DNA of 64,000 bases from Mariannaea sp. PMI_226 (Eukaryota; Ascomycota; Sordariomycetes; Hypocreales; Nectriaceae). The DNA lies in the NCBI GenBank assembly GCA_024336345.1, contig JANFOG010000012.1, positions 186,001-250,000 of the forward strand. The letters run 5' to 3'. This document shows positions 43,926-55,400 of this stretch, piece by piece. The position numbers and the translations under genes are program-made. Each line of letters begins with the position of its first letter. Position 1 is the first letter of the stretch. The notes below the pieces were generated by a model. That model was not told where the DNA came from. It saw only the letters and a program-made list of their open reading frames with translations, and did no database searches.

Positions 43926-45191
43926 ATGGTGGCACCTCTGGCCGCAACACAAAGACACTCGGCTGCTTTGCAGACCACCACATTATACCACCCCATGATG
44001 GCGATGATGACGAGCTCCTCCATCCGAGTCGCCGCCTGCCACGTCTCGCCCGTCTTCTTGGACGCAAAGCGGACCACAAGGAAAGCCCTCGGTCTCATCC
44101 ACAGAGCCGTCAAGAACAAGGCGAACCTCGTCGTGTTTCCCGAGACTTACATCCCCGCTTTCCCCATCTGGAGCGCCCTGAGGTCACCACCCGAAAACCA
44201 TGATCTCTTCAAACGCATGGCCAAGGAGTCCGTCTACGCCGACGGCCCGGAGATCAAGGCCATCCGGTCGGCGGCGAGGGACCTGAATGTTATGGTCAGC
44301 ATCGGCGTATCGGAAAAAGTTCACACGAGCACGGCAACGCTGTACAACTCCAACCTCATCATCGGCGGCCAGGGTGAGGTCCTCGTCCACCATCGCAAAC
44401 TGATGCCCACCTTCTTCGAGAAGCTGACCTGGGCCCCCGGCGACGGTTTTGGCCTGCGGGTGGCCGACACTCGCTTCGGGAAGATTGGAGCCCTCATTTG
44501 CGGCGAGAACACGAACCCTTTGGCTCGATACAGTCTCATGGCGCAGGGAGAGCAAGTGCACATCTCTACTTGGCCGGCAATATGGCCAACGCGAATGAGT
44601 AATAATAGTGATAATAATAATAATAACAAGAACAACAACAGCAATCGTGATAATAATGCTGCTGCTGAGCCAGGTGCTGCTCCCTTCGTTGATGGGTCAG
44701 CTGTGGCTAAAAACTACGACAATGTTGCGGCGAATAGGACTCGAGCGGCGGCACACTGTTTCGAAGCCAAGTGTTTTGGTGTGCTCTGCTCAGGCATGCT
44801 CGGGACAGATGCCATCGCAGCCGTCACCTCCGGGTCTTACAGCCCTCAGCTCGTCTCGCAGGCGCTGGAGCAGTCTCAGCGCGGGGCGACAATGTTCCTC
44901 GATCCTACCGGGGCGCCGCTGCAAGGCTTCACAGTGGACGAGGACACTCTGGAGCGCAGGGTCACCGATATGCTTCAGTCTTCCGAGGGCATCCTGTATG
45001 CTGACCTTGATCTGGATGAGTGCATCGAGGGGAAGCAGTATCATGACGTTGTTGGCGGGTACCAACGGCTGGATGTTTTTAGGTTGGAAGTGGACAGGTC
45101 TCGGCATGATCCGGTGAACTTTGTGGAGGACACTCTTGGTGATGATGACGAAGATGTAGAGAGGTCTGGGAAAGGGTTGGAAGAGGTTTGA
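43926..45191 (+). CDS. Nitrilase (C-N hydrolase family), aryl/aliphatic-nitrilase-like
   Basis: A single exon of 421 residues. Nitrilases hydrolyse a nitrile to a carboxylic acid and ammonia. The Glu-Lys-Cys triad is visible: Glu73 in VVFPETYIPAFP, Lys158 in HHRKLMPTFFEK, and Cys192 in LICGENTNPLARY. The CGEN and NPL context marks true nitrilases rather than amidases. HISTWPAIWP follows as in arylacetonitrilase-like fungal enzymes. An Asn-rich insertion (about 226-245) encoded by an AAT/AAC repeat sits right after that motif. The first 27 residues precede the usual start of the domain (SIRVAACHVSP), and several Met codons at 43995-44007 are alternative starts. The C-terminal tail is acidic. 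An OFA-type carrier follows on the same strand. Confidence 0.93.
   Translation: MVAPLAATQRHSAALQTTTLYHPMMAMMTSSSIRVAACHVSPVFLDAKRTTRKALGLIHRAVKNKANLVVFPETYIPAFPIWSALRSPPENHDLFKRMAKESVYADGPEIKAIRSAARDLNVMVSIGVSEKVHTSTATLYNSNLIIGGQGEVLVHHRKLMPTFFEKLTWAPGDGFGLRVADTRFGKIGALICGENTNPLARYSLMAQGEQVHISTWPAIWPTRMSNNSDNNNNNKNNNSNRDNNAAAEPGAAPFVDGSAVAKNYDNVAANRTRAAAHCFEAKCFGVLCSGMLGTDAIAAVTSGSYSPQLVSQALEQSQRGATMFLDPTGAPLQGFTVDEDTLERRVTDMLQSSEGILYADLDLDECIEGKQYHDVVGGYQRLDVFRLEVDRSRHDPVNFVEDTLGDDDEDVERSGKGLEEV
44601..44665 (+). repeat. AAT/AAC and GCT triplet repeat inside the nitrilase gene
   Basis: Imperfect AAT and AAC triplets encode an Asn-rich run, followed by GCT triplets encoding Ala. It is in frame throughout, so copy-number change would alter protein length only. 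Confidence 0.85.
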
Positions 45192-46002
45192 GGACGTGAT
45201 TGGTGGCTGATTGTGTAAGTCTGTAGTAGTCGGTAGTTGTAGTTTGCGGTTGACGTGGACGCGGCCCGATGTAAATGTTCCTAGTTGAGCGACTGCTTGC
45301 GGCTCATTTGAACATATAGAGTAATGCGTATCAAATCTTCATGATATAGACTGTATAGCGTTGAATATGGATCTCTGATTTTTTATCGTTGCCTCCGATC
45401 AATGTCTGTTTTAAAGCATAGGGTTGCTATGAGACCCTTTCAGTCCCTGGTGATGACCCGATATTGGATTCACATACTACATTCCTCTTGTTTTCTGATG
45501 AGGCTCATGTAATAAAAGACGACCAACTTCCCAGCTCCATTCATTATTTGATATGCTCTGCTACCTGTCATTCCTCCTATTCCTTAACTCCTCGCCTACA
45601 CTATCTATATCATTATACAACCGTCCTTCATGTGGAAATGTAGTAAAAAGGACTATAGGTATATTTTGCCTATAATAGTGAATCAACACCTTTCTCTAAA
45701 AAGGCTGGATAAGTGCGACCTAGTCACCACGACGTGAAATAGTCGGTTCTTGTAAGTGCATACTTAGCCCGTACCGTGCTATCCTACTATGGGATCGAGT
45801 ATCCGCAGTTGTACTCTACTATCTCTGAGACCATAGGCCTCCGCACACCTTCGTACTTCCGTTCCCCCGGTAATGACTTAGAACTCCCCGTCAAGCGGTA
45901 ATTCCACTAGGCCGCCACCTTTTGCTATCACAAAATATTAAATTATCATCGTCATCGTATTGATATCGATCGCAGTGTGAGAGGAGGAACCCGGGAACTC
46001 CC
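45192..46002. other. Spacer between nitrilase and OFA-like carrier
   Basis: 811 bp, AT-rich, probably the nitrilase 3' UTR and the carrier promoter. No gene or clear repeat seen. Confidence 0.5.
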
Positions 46003-47217
46003 ATGGATGCTTCAAGCCCCTCCACGCCACCTCCGCTGGCGGGGTCGTGGCAAGTCGCCCTGGCATGTTTGGCCAACATGTTTTGTGTAGGTACTGTCTA
46101 CGCCCTGAGTACCTTGCAGATTGAGCTTCCTAGGCTCTTGGGCATATCTCAGTCGATGTCCTTTGCTCCCTTTGCATCTGCCTGTTTTGGACTCTCCGTC
46201 GGCGTAGGGATATGCGCTTCGCTGGTGACAAAGCATGGAGCCCTTCGAACGACCGCTGCAGGAACAGCTATCTGGGGGACTGCAATGCTGGGCACTGGAT
46301 ACCTCTTGGCCAGATCGAACTTCTACGGAATGCTCGCCTGCTTCGCCTTGGGAGGCATTGGTGTTGGCCTGACTTATCTCGCGGTTGTTGTCATGGTTGG
46401 CCAAGGCTTCCCGACCCAGCCTCTTGCTAGGAGCGCTATTGGCCCTCTTGGCTTCTCATCGGGCACGGCGGCATGTATTGTCATATATAACTTCTACCAA
46501 TTCAATGTATTAGGCGCCGCTGAGCTTGGGAAGATGCTCTCTTCTGGAGGAGTTGGGATCCTTTCAGCCGGTCTCATCACAGCTGCCTCATTACCTAGCG
46601 ATGCTCACCGAAGCAAAAACTTTTGCACCGCGCCAAAGTCCTCGGACAACTACTACAGTCAAACATTCTTCTCGACTTTGCTATTCTTCAATGCCTTGCC
46701 TGGCATGACTGTCTTCACGGTCTTGTTGCCCATGGCCTCGAACTTTGGGTCGAACTTTGGGGCGCAGGTAATGAACGACGAGCATTTTCATATCCTTCCC
46801 TACGGCATGGTCGCCCTCGGGCTGGGAGGATTCCTAGCTCCGCCAATCAGCTCAGTTCTCGGCGCCAAACCCACATTCACTTTGCTCTTCTGTGTGCGAG
46901 GACTCATGCTGGTCGCCTTCTCCCTGTACCCGAAGCCGGCGATGGCCATGATCTGCCTCACTACGGTGCTATTCGCCCACGGAACCGGGTTCAGCGTCCT
47001 CCCGGGACTTGTCAAGGCCCGACAAGCGAAGCCGGTGCATTTCACTCATAGCTATGGCCAGGTGCTTATCTCTTGGGGACTATCCGGCATCGTGAGCACC
47101 GCCATCAACACAGTCATGGGTTCTTCGCTGGAAGGGATGAGGACAGTGAGTCTTCTCCTGGGAGCTGCTGCGTTGGCTTTTAGCATCACTTTACAATTTG
47201 TCAGCACAGCGTTGTAG
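46003..47217 (+). CDS. MFS carrier, oxalate/formate antiporter (OFA)-like
   Basis: An intronless gene of 404 residues with about twelve hydrophobic segments. The opening WQVALACLANMFCVGTVYALSTLQIELPRLLGISQS resembles OFA-family carriers: a helix rich in small residues, then a Gly-Thr-x-Tyr-Ala motif and a Leu-rich loop. The central loop (about 200-225) is hydrophilic. The C half has HFTHSYGQVLISWGLSG, again OFA-like. Members exchange organic anions such as oxalate and formate in bacteria; fungal relatives are poorly characterised. Lack of introns, unlike the other MFS gene in this window, could reflect retroposition, transfer or simple loss. Downstream of the nitrilase, same strand, suggesting a carboxylate export or uptake role, which is inference. 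Confidence 0.83.
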   Translation: MDASSPSTPPPLAGSWQVALACLANMFCVGTVYALSTLQIELPRLLGISQSMSFAPFASACFGLSVGVGICASLVTKHGALRTTAAGTAIWGTAMLGTGYLLARSNFYGMLACFALGGIGVGLTYLAVVVMVGQGFPTQPLARSAIGPLGFSSGTAACIVIYNFYQFNVLGAAELGKMLSSGGVGILSAGLITAASLPSDAHRSKNFCTAPKSSDNYYSQTFFSTLLFFNALPGMTVFTVLLPMASNFGSNFGAQVMNDEHFHILPYGMVALGLGGFLAPPISSVLGAKPTFTLLFCVRGLMLVAFSLYPKPAMAMICLTTVLFAHGTGFSVLPGLVKARQAKPVHFTHSYGQVLISWGLSGIVSTAINTVMGSSLEGMRTVSLLLGAAALAFSITLQFVSTAL

Positions 47218-48396
47218 CACAAAGGTCATTAAAGAGGTGATATTTATAGAGGACGAAATCAAAACCTCGAGCATATGCCCTATTGGATACTGGTCAAGCT
47301 CTAGAACAATCCGAATACTGCAAGGGAGCGATTTGCCCGAAATTTCAAGTCATTTCTAGGATAGATATGGTCCAAGTCCATTTGAAGTCTGGGTGCTCAC
47401 ACAAAGTCATTTTTGTTTGTTCAGGTTCTCTAAAACAAAAGTACCAGGGTGGAAGATAATACACTAAATACATGAGGTGTGCCGCTGTTTATACAATCCG
47501 GGACCAGACCTCGTTGCTGATATTATACAAAGCAACGATTCTGCTTATCCATTTGGGCCACACCAATCTCTGTTGCTCTTCTTCAGCACCGTTTTCTTAC
47601 AATATTCGTGTTACCTTCATAAATGTGGGTGTCCGGGCCCTATCCGTGATGAATGTTGCGAGTGTTGCAAGCTTCAGGCGAAACGCATGCCTCCTTCATC
47701 AGTGTATGAACTTAATGTCGTTCCAGCGACGCATAGAAAAAAATGAACCCCAGAAGTAAGGCCAAGTCCCCAAGCAACAGAATAAGATGCCCGCTATGTG
47801 CCTTTTGATAACCAATAGCAGTAACCAATGATCCCTTCCAATGCTATGTGCAAAATTGTGTTTTCAAGGGTTGATTGATCAATGTCTTTTCCTGGTGCCC
47901 AGCGGTTGGTACTTCGACTTGCCAAGGTACATGTCGTCGAGAGAGAGACCATTCTCAAGTCTCATGATACAGCCCCAGAGGCATAGCAAGCCATCGACCA
48001 ATGAAAAAGTAACTCTTGTTTTCAAGTATTCAGGGGATGGATTGCAAAAACAACTCCTGTTCTTTGCATAGTGGCATAATCATAGCCTGCGATTCCTTGA
48101 GGGTTCTACCATCAGTTCCAGAACGATGCCTACGTTTCAGACTGTTGTGTTCGATTCACGTGTCAACGATGCTGTCTGATAGTAGTTGCAGTCGTGTCCT
48201 TCATATAAAATGTGGACGGGGAGTTCTGTAGCCTTGATTCTCTAGTAACATGCTTGATGCCTGGTTTGGCGTTGATCTCCCTCACCGCCATGGTATTGGA
48301 GATCCAGGCGAGCATGAATAACAGAGATGCGTGAAATAAGGACACCCATTTCCATCCTCAGCCACAGATTTGCGAAATGTCTGATGAACAGATATT
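47218..48396. other. Convergent 3' spacer, OFA-like carrier and C2H2 regulator
   Basis: 1.18 kb between two converging stop codons. No supportable gene or repeat; short ORFs only. Longer than the other convergent spacers in the window. Confidence 0.5.
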
Positions 48397-51300
48397 TCAC
48401 TCTGCTGCCATGACTGATTTCTCAGCTCGGGCTCGCATATGGTTGGCATGTGCTTCAAGACAGCGTGCCTTCAGACGTGTCACTGGCCAAACGGCAGCTT
48501 TGTCCAACATGAACGCGGTAACTCGGAGAAGTTTCGCGGCATATCCACTGTGTCCGTTCATGTTGATGCTTGGCTCAATTCCTCCGTTGGCGAGCTCCAT
48601 GGTCATTTTCATTTCGGCTGACGTCAGGACTTCTTGAACTTTGTCCAAAAGCTTCACGTCCTCTTCCTCCAGCAGCATGATCGCGGGGACTTGTGCAAGA
48701 TCCACCTGATCCTGACCGAGGATACCAAGATACCGCCCAACACGATCCTGAAGAGTTGCGATCCATTCAGCGAGCACTTGAGCACAGTCAAATGCACAGA
48801 GTGCTGACTGAAGGGGAAGTTCTCGGCTTGTGAAGTCAGCAAATGTAACACCGAGCTTGTCTGACATGGCCAAGGAGTCAGCAGCATAGAATGCCGCTTT
48901 CCGAAGGTGTTTTTCTCGCCGGGAGCCGGAATGGTTGGATACACCCGAGTTTTCCAAGCCGCTTAGGGGGAATTTTGGACCAGACAAGTCAATTGGGGAG
49001 GTCTGCGCGTCAGGAGAGTCCACAAAGACAGAACTGTGTAATGATGGTTCTGAGGGCGTACCCGTAGACTCAGATGTGGATGCCGGTGAATGTTCCGCAT
49101 GTTGAACGATTTCGCTGCCACGGGACAACTCCCTCGCCATGCCGTCCCAGTCACGTTGCCAAAACTTCTCTTTGGACCGAGATAAATTCACGAACAGTCG
49201 GATATATGCGAGATCCAAGAGCGGGATAGCATCAGCCGAGAGGGGACCCAGACCGAACGGGTTCGGCCGTTCCAAACTATGTTGAGGATTGCTGGACCAA
49301 GCAGCTTGCCAGGCCTTGAGAGCAGGCTCGATGTGTCTGTGCATCTTCTCAGTCTCCTCATTGGTCCAAACCTTGTTGTGATGTCTTTGGCGTGTCTCCC
49401 AAATGTAGTTGTGCAATGCATTGATGAGAATTAGGCAGCCAAAAGTGCTGGGCTTCAGGTCCGTCTTTGGTAATTCCTTTGTATCTGTGCGTGAGTCGAA
49501 GGCCTGACCGTTTAGAGCCTGCTGCTGCTGTTGCTGTTGCTGTTGCCTCTCATTTGTGCGAAGCAATTCTCCCAAGGCATCATGAAAAGTCATGCGGTTG
49601 TGGTTAGCAGCTTTGACGCCCCCGTTGGACATGAAGATACCACTAGACTGAGCTGAAAAAAACTCCTCATCACAAGGCAAGTCAAGAAAAATCTCCGAAT
49701 TCGTCAGGGCTGGAGTATGGTTATACGCAGATACCAGTAGGCTAGACAGGATGAAGACAGCATAGAGAGTACGTTTTCGCTCCTCGGCAGCTTTCCAACG
49801 AAGCCACTCAATGTGGTCAGACTCAGCTTTTGCGTTCCAGTTTCCATCATCGGTCATATGAATATCTTGCCTTTCAGCAGTATTGGCACGGTCAGGTCGG
49901 AGAAGATCAGCAGCTTGCGCTAAACTGACAAGGGCAGCACAATGGGTGGAGGCGATATCACTAGCAGTCTTATCGCCGCAATTATGACCATAGACAACGT
50001 TGAGGAGCATAGCTTGAACCAACCATACGGGAGTATGAACGCCGTTCTCAGAAAAATGCGGATTCTGGTCGGAAACTGGGGTACTGCGCCGGATGTCCGC
50101 TTTTCGCACATCGGCCTTTCGGCGCTCTTCAAGATAGTAGAAAATCATCTTTTTGGCCATCTCAAAAAGCTCGCGGGATTGGGAATGCTCCATTTCATAG
50201 AGCGCACCTATGGCGGCCATGGAAAGGATTAAACAGCCACTACCACCTACACCGGGCCGATTATTTGTCTGGAGCAAAAATTCAAAGGAGAGTGTGGGAA
50301 GATGCAAGAAGGGAAGATGAGGGTGGAAATATGCAATATAGGCACCGACGTATCGCTGAAGGTCCGGGGTACTGGGCAAATTGGCGGCCTGGAGAGTGGC
50401 GTTGATACCGGACTGGAAATGAGAAGACTGAGGTGAGCCCTGAGAAGTAAAGGAGTATTTACGACTGCCAAAGGGCAAGCACTGGGACAGGGTGTTCACA
50501 ATTGCACTCCTGGTGGCATCTGTGATGGTGGCTACGGGCGAAGCCCCGTGGTTTAAGAGGGACGAGGGAGTCTCCGGGCCAGCGTTGAAGCCAAGGGAAT
50601 GGTTAATGTTTTGCGTGCCCAGTCCAGATACGATGGACGGACTCAGCGAGCTCAGCGAAGGTGGAGGCGTGGAAAAGTAAGGGTCATTGATCTTTTGAGT
50701 AGCTGGCTGTGGTGATAAAGGTGCCCCATTTAGGAGATCTGGAAAGACCGAACCATTCAGATCCATCGCAAACGGGTTCGGCATCTGTGGAGGTCCCATC
50801 ACGGAAGGTTGCCACATGGAGCTTGTCCCGGCTGGTGCAGGGTGATTTGACCCATCCAACATAACATCGCTAATCCCACTCTGGCTCGTCGTACTAATCG
50901 CAGACGGGCTCGACCCGTCTACAACATTCTCGTTCGCATGTATGTTTATCTGATTCTCGAAACCAGTCAACCAGTCAAAATTATCGTCAAACGCATGGCT
51001 CGAAGGCATATCAGTGAGAGAAGACGCAAAGGATGGGGCATGTTCCAATGTCATCGAGTGCGAAGAATCATTGTAATGAAGCGCGTTTGGGTTAATGGTA
51101 GAGCCTGCGAAAAGCAGACCTTCGAAATCAAATTCAGGGTGCACTGCCATCGGGGGTGCGGTTCTGAGGCTGCTAGCGAAATCGAGGTTGTTCAAAGTAG
51201 TTGTGTCCAGCTTGGGCAGACCGGGTTGGACCCCTCGATGGGTCATGGCGGTCGACATGCCACCGAAGATGTGTTCAAAGTTGTGAACAGGCAAGCCGGC

Positions 51301-51947
51301 GAGGCTTGGATGTCGGCTGTGAGTATGAGTAGGAATTCCTCGAGCAGCAGCAGAGACATTAGCGGCCACCATCTGGATGGCATTTCCATCAACATGGCTG
51401 ATCGTATTAGCACGAGGCCGTACGGAATTGGAGGCGGCGCTGTTGACGCCTGTTGTTCCGACGACACTGTTCTTGCGAGCGCGACTCCCAGGCGCAACGC
51501 CGCTGGCGGACTCGCGGCGGTTGCGAGGGCGGGAAGAAGGGGTGGAAGTCTGGTGCAGCTTCTGCTGGTGACGAAGCAGCAGGTCACGTCGCGCGAAGCA
51601 TCGTGTACACTCCGGGCACTCGAAGGGTTTCTCCTTGGTATGAGATCGCTCGTGGCGCTTCAGGTGTTCCAACCTGGCGAAGGAGCGCTGGCATGTACCG
51701 CAAACATGTGGTCGGGGCTTATCCGTCTTGGGAGGAGGGAAGTTGGCAGAGGGAGCCTTGGTGTTTACAGTAATGGTGGACGCTGGCAGGGTCAGCATGC
51801 AGAGTCGGGGGGGGAATCGGCGGGTGGTGCGGGTCAAGCTCAGGAACATGAGGGGCAGTGCCGGCCACGGCGGGAGGGCTCACCAGAGTCGTCGGCGGTG
51901 GATGTCACGCTGCCGACGGCTGCATTGGAACTGGCGGTGTTGGACAT
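48397..51947 (-). CDS. C2H2 zinc-finger regulator with fungal-specific TF domain
   Basis: Two exons read on the minus strand: 51947-51884 (64 nt) and 51782-48397, predicted 1149 residues. The 101-nt intron has donor GTGAGC, a CTGAC branch and a CCAG acceptor in phase 1; splicing joins MSNTASS...TADDS to [12 protein letters not shown]. Two C2H2 fingers lie at about residues 49-69 and 77-98 (C-X2-C-X12-H-X3-H, then C-X2-C-X12-H-X4-H), with a TKEKP linker of the Krueppel type. The fingers [12 protein letters not shown] and [13 protein letters not shown] resemble the Adr1/Klf1 group. After a long disordered Ser/Pro region, a fungal-specific TF (middle homology) domain starts near [19 protein letters not shown] poly-Gln run of nine lies in the second half. 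Target genes cannot be read. Its antisense strand carries a 383-codon open frame judged to be a shadow. Confidence 0.9.
49519..49545 (-). repeat. CAG/CAA repeat encoding poly-Gln
   Basis: Nine Gln codons (mixed CAG and CAA) in the C2H2 regulator, in a loop before the conserved [20 protein letters not shown] segment. Confidence 0.9.
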
Positions 51948-52450
51948 GGCGATTGCGTATCATGCCCTTCTAGTAACAGCAATATTTCAATGGCCGCAAC
52001 GCGACTCGACAGGATCGCAGAAATCGGAAGCGTGTGTGTTCAGGCAGGCGATTCGTTATCGTGGGGGCGCGAGAGTGAGCGACAGGTGAGGATGGCGGGG
52101 AGGTCTTCAGCGCGCTCTGGCTGCTGTTCGAAGGGGGCCTGAGAGTCGTAGTGGGGGAGGGGAGAGGAAGAGAGAGCTAGATAAAGAGACTGTGAGTTGA
52201 AGAGAGGAAGAAAAAGAATCAGGATGAGAGGAAAAAGGCGTGTCTCATTGCCGACAAGAGCATGCTTTTCGGAATGCAAGGAAAGCAGCAAAATGAAGTG
52301 AAGCAATTCAAGTCGTCGTCGAGAACACGCCAGCGAAGCAGCAAGCGGGAGCAGTTGCTTGGGGGAGCAGAAGGGAAAGAAGGTTGGCGCCGAGGGGATG
52401 ATGGCAAAAAGCAACAGACACACAGTGAGCGCACAGTGCGGAACTATTGG
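51948..52450 (-). promoter_or_regulatory. Pyrimidine-rich promoter/leader of the C2H2 regulator
   Basis: Read on the minus strand this region is CT-rich with few long A/G blocks, typical of fungal 5' leaders. Several upstream ATGs occur, so uORFs are possible. Confidence 0.45.
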
Positions 52451-55400
52451 TGTGGGCTCAAGCGTCCGTCTCTTTTCCCCCGTCCTGCCGCTGTCCTGCA
52501 CTGACCCTGCTCTGCACTTGCACTTGCATCCCCTGTCGATGGATGGCCCTGGCTGTGGCCAGTCCCGTGGTCAGAGGTACAAAAGTCCACTCTTCCATGT
52601 ACCCACCCAGGTACCTCTCCTCAGGCGACATGGCTCAAGCTGGACCCCTGGTCGGTGCCACTTGTGGGTTTCACGGAGCCCCGAGGTACGTCAAAATCAA
52701 CCATGAGATACTTCCATTGGTACCCAGGACACCTCTAACGACCCTCCGACACCTCCCAGCCCACACTCACCCCATTGTACGGAAGCCCGCTACCCTCTCG
52801 TGGTGGTGGGCTTGGTGGATGTCGCTTTTTTATCGCCCTGGCACAACTCCGGACTTCTCCCTTTCGGAAGTTGTAGCGACAAACCAAAAGGGCAGACAAG
52901 GCCACGGCTTGGAGAGGGTGATGGCTGTAACATGCCATGGTCTGGCTTGCGTATTTTGAAAGTTTGAGAGTACGAAGTACAGTTTCCACGGTGTGGCAAT
53001 GACCGTGTACAAAATAGGTGCATGACCACCATATCGCAGTTAGTCTACCTCTAGGTACCTAATGCAGGTAATGTATTGTAATGATGACCTTGAGCACCCC
53101 AGACCAACACCATGTACCTGTCTACTATATACTGCGACTACTGCTTCTGCTACTAATTACTTCCAAAGGTAGTACTAGTATGTGTATCCAGCTTTGCAGC
53201 TTCAGCGGTTAACCGTGGGATGCCTGCTGATGGTGGGCAGCAGGGGGTAGCTTGCACCCTGGCAATAGAGCTCTCATTCAGTTTGTGAATGGGGAACTAA
53301 AAGTGTGAATGAAGGAACGCATAATCTGGTTGCTATATCGGGCTTCTACTTATGACAAAGATTGTTCCTCTACCGACCGGAGCACCCCGTTTCCAAAGCC
53401 TTTTAAGGAGCAGACATAAGCTCACGTTGGATGAGAGTGCCAAGTATGATACATATTACCCTGCCTGAGGAGGCCGACTTACGGCAGTTTGCTGGGATTT
53501 TGGGACTTAGGCAGGGAACTAATTGCACAGTGCTATACTCCAAAGGCACTTTGTGTGAGAGTGTGTGTGCTGCACTTCGTCCTGTCGGTGGTATGCAATG
53601 CACTCTCAGCAACGGCTCCAATTTCAGAGGAAGCCATGGAAATCAAGGAAATTCATGCAGGCCGGATGCAGTCACGGCAATTCCTCCATAGCTACCTGGC
53701 CAAGGGACTTGACCCCGTGGAAATGAATTGGGATACTGCTGCTGGGTTCTCCATCTCAATGCGTTGTTTCCTACCCGTTTCCGGAGCCTTACCTGGGCCA
53801 CGAGCTCTGTTTTCGGCACAATCTGAACCTGCCTCAGTCTCAGCCTGGCGCTTAATTGCTCCAAAAAAAAAACCCCTTGGTCAGCAGTCTCCAAGACAAA
53901 AGAAACGTGGGATTAGACCAACGGCGCTGGCCTATGGCGGGATGCAAAGCGCCCAATTCGGAACTCGTGCAGAGGAAGGCGACGAGGCCCTGCGGTGACC
54001 AGATGGCACGTTGGTGGCCACACACCCGGTGTTAAGCAGGAACCGAAACCCAAACGAGTTTCTTCAAAGCCATTCGTTGTTTTCCACAGTTTTGTAACCC
54101 GATGACGTTTGGCGGCGATAAGTCGCCGTCGCCAAATCGTTCAGCGTCATGTACATGTCATTACGTGTGTGCAAGTGGTTTTCGGTGTCGCTCGCAGTGC
54201 CACATTTGAGGCTGAGGCAATTTATTTCCCTTGTTGGGAGATGAAGGGCATGACGCCCGAGATTCCCACCTGTATGAGCACACACCCGCGGGTGAATCAA
54301 GACACCCAACAAACACCGTCGGAAAACGATTGTGGCCTTTCGTTGGCTGCCTTGTCATCTTTTCCATCAGAATATGAGGCCAATTTGGATACCTGAGGTT
54401 GCGATACGGTGTTATGCCATCTACCTACTGCAGTACCCAGGTATTTTCTTGCCTGGGATGATAACTATGCAGCAACTAATCTGTACAATGCCATGGGATA
54501 TGAATCAGGCCTCCGTACCAAGTACTCGGCGGCAAAAGAGCGCGTAGTCGCAACACTTGAATAAACACTGGCTACCTACGGAGGTAGGTTCTCAAAATTC
54601 TTGGGAAATTGAAAAGAAAATTCACCTTGCGTTGCTGCAGCTATGGATACATAATGTATTTGGATGCTTTCGCTCCAAATGTAACATCACTGTCTCTAGC
54701 TGGCTCCCAGCGAAACAGCATCATGTTCTGCAGTGGTACAATCAGTCGATCAATCTGTTACGACGGATGCTTCTTGCATGAGCAACAGCAAGACCTGTCC
54801 TCTGATTGACCAGGCTGGACGGCGGGTCTGGTCTCTTTTTATCTTAGCGCCTGCACAAGCTCGTGAGTCAGGACCTCGCAATGTGCGATTTATCAACCTG
54901 TTTACGGTGCAGCGATTGTGTTGCGTCGCAGTTCTTGTTGGCGGTGCTTATATGATCTTGGTCTTCGTTGTTTCACGTCTCGCTGCTATTCTTTTGGGGC
55001 TCTGGTTTAATTACTGCGCGAGGCATTGCACAAATTTAACCGGTAGGCTTTGTCAACTATAGGAGTTGCTTCGCATAGACCTCGAGGCTAACCATTTCAA
55101 ATGACATGAACATCATCGTGTTTGCGTGTACAGTAGTCGGGAAGTATCAGCTTCAAGAAAAACAACCTACGTACAGTAAAGTAGCCCGGTAGGTAGGTAT
55201 CTGAGGTAGGTACTTTATACTGCTTCTACTTTGAGGTACCTACTAGCCACCGAACCAAGTAACTGAGGTGCCTTAGCGTGGTGTGGATGGGGGAGCCCTG
55301 ACCATCGTACCTCCCTCATCAGATAACAGTTCCTGACATGCATGGAAAAAGGATGCTACGGTACGGACTGCACAATGTGAGGAAAGAGCAGTTCTGCCGA

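Noticed and set aside
48140..48165. B-box-like GTTCGATTC that might mark a tRNA
   Set aside because: No A box, acceptor stem or anticodon arm could be built upstream; the same test failed for GTTCGAATC on the minus strand near 35563-35571.
50938..52089. 383-codon plus-strand open frame opposite the C2H2 regulator
   Set aside because: Antisense shadow of the zinc-finger and Ser-rich coding sequence; no domain and no splice logic of its own.
53489..53998. 169-codon plus-strand ORF
   Set aside because: No domain, odd composition and no neighbour support; expected by chance in a spacer of this size.
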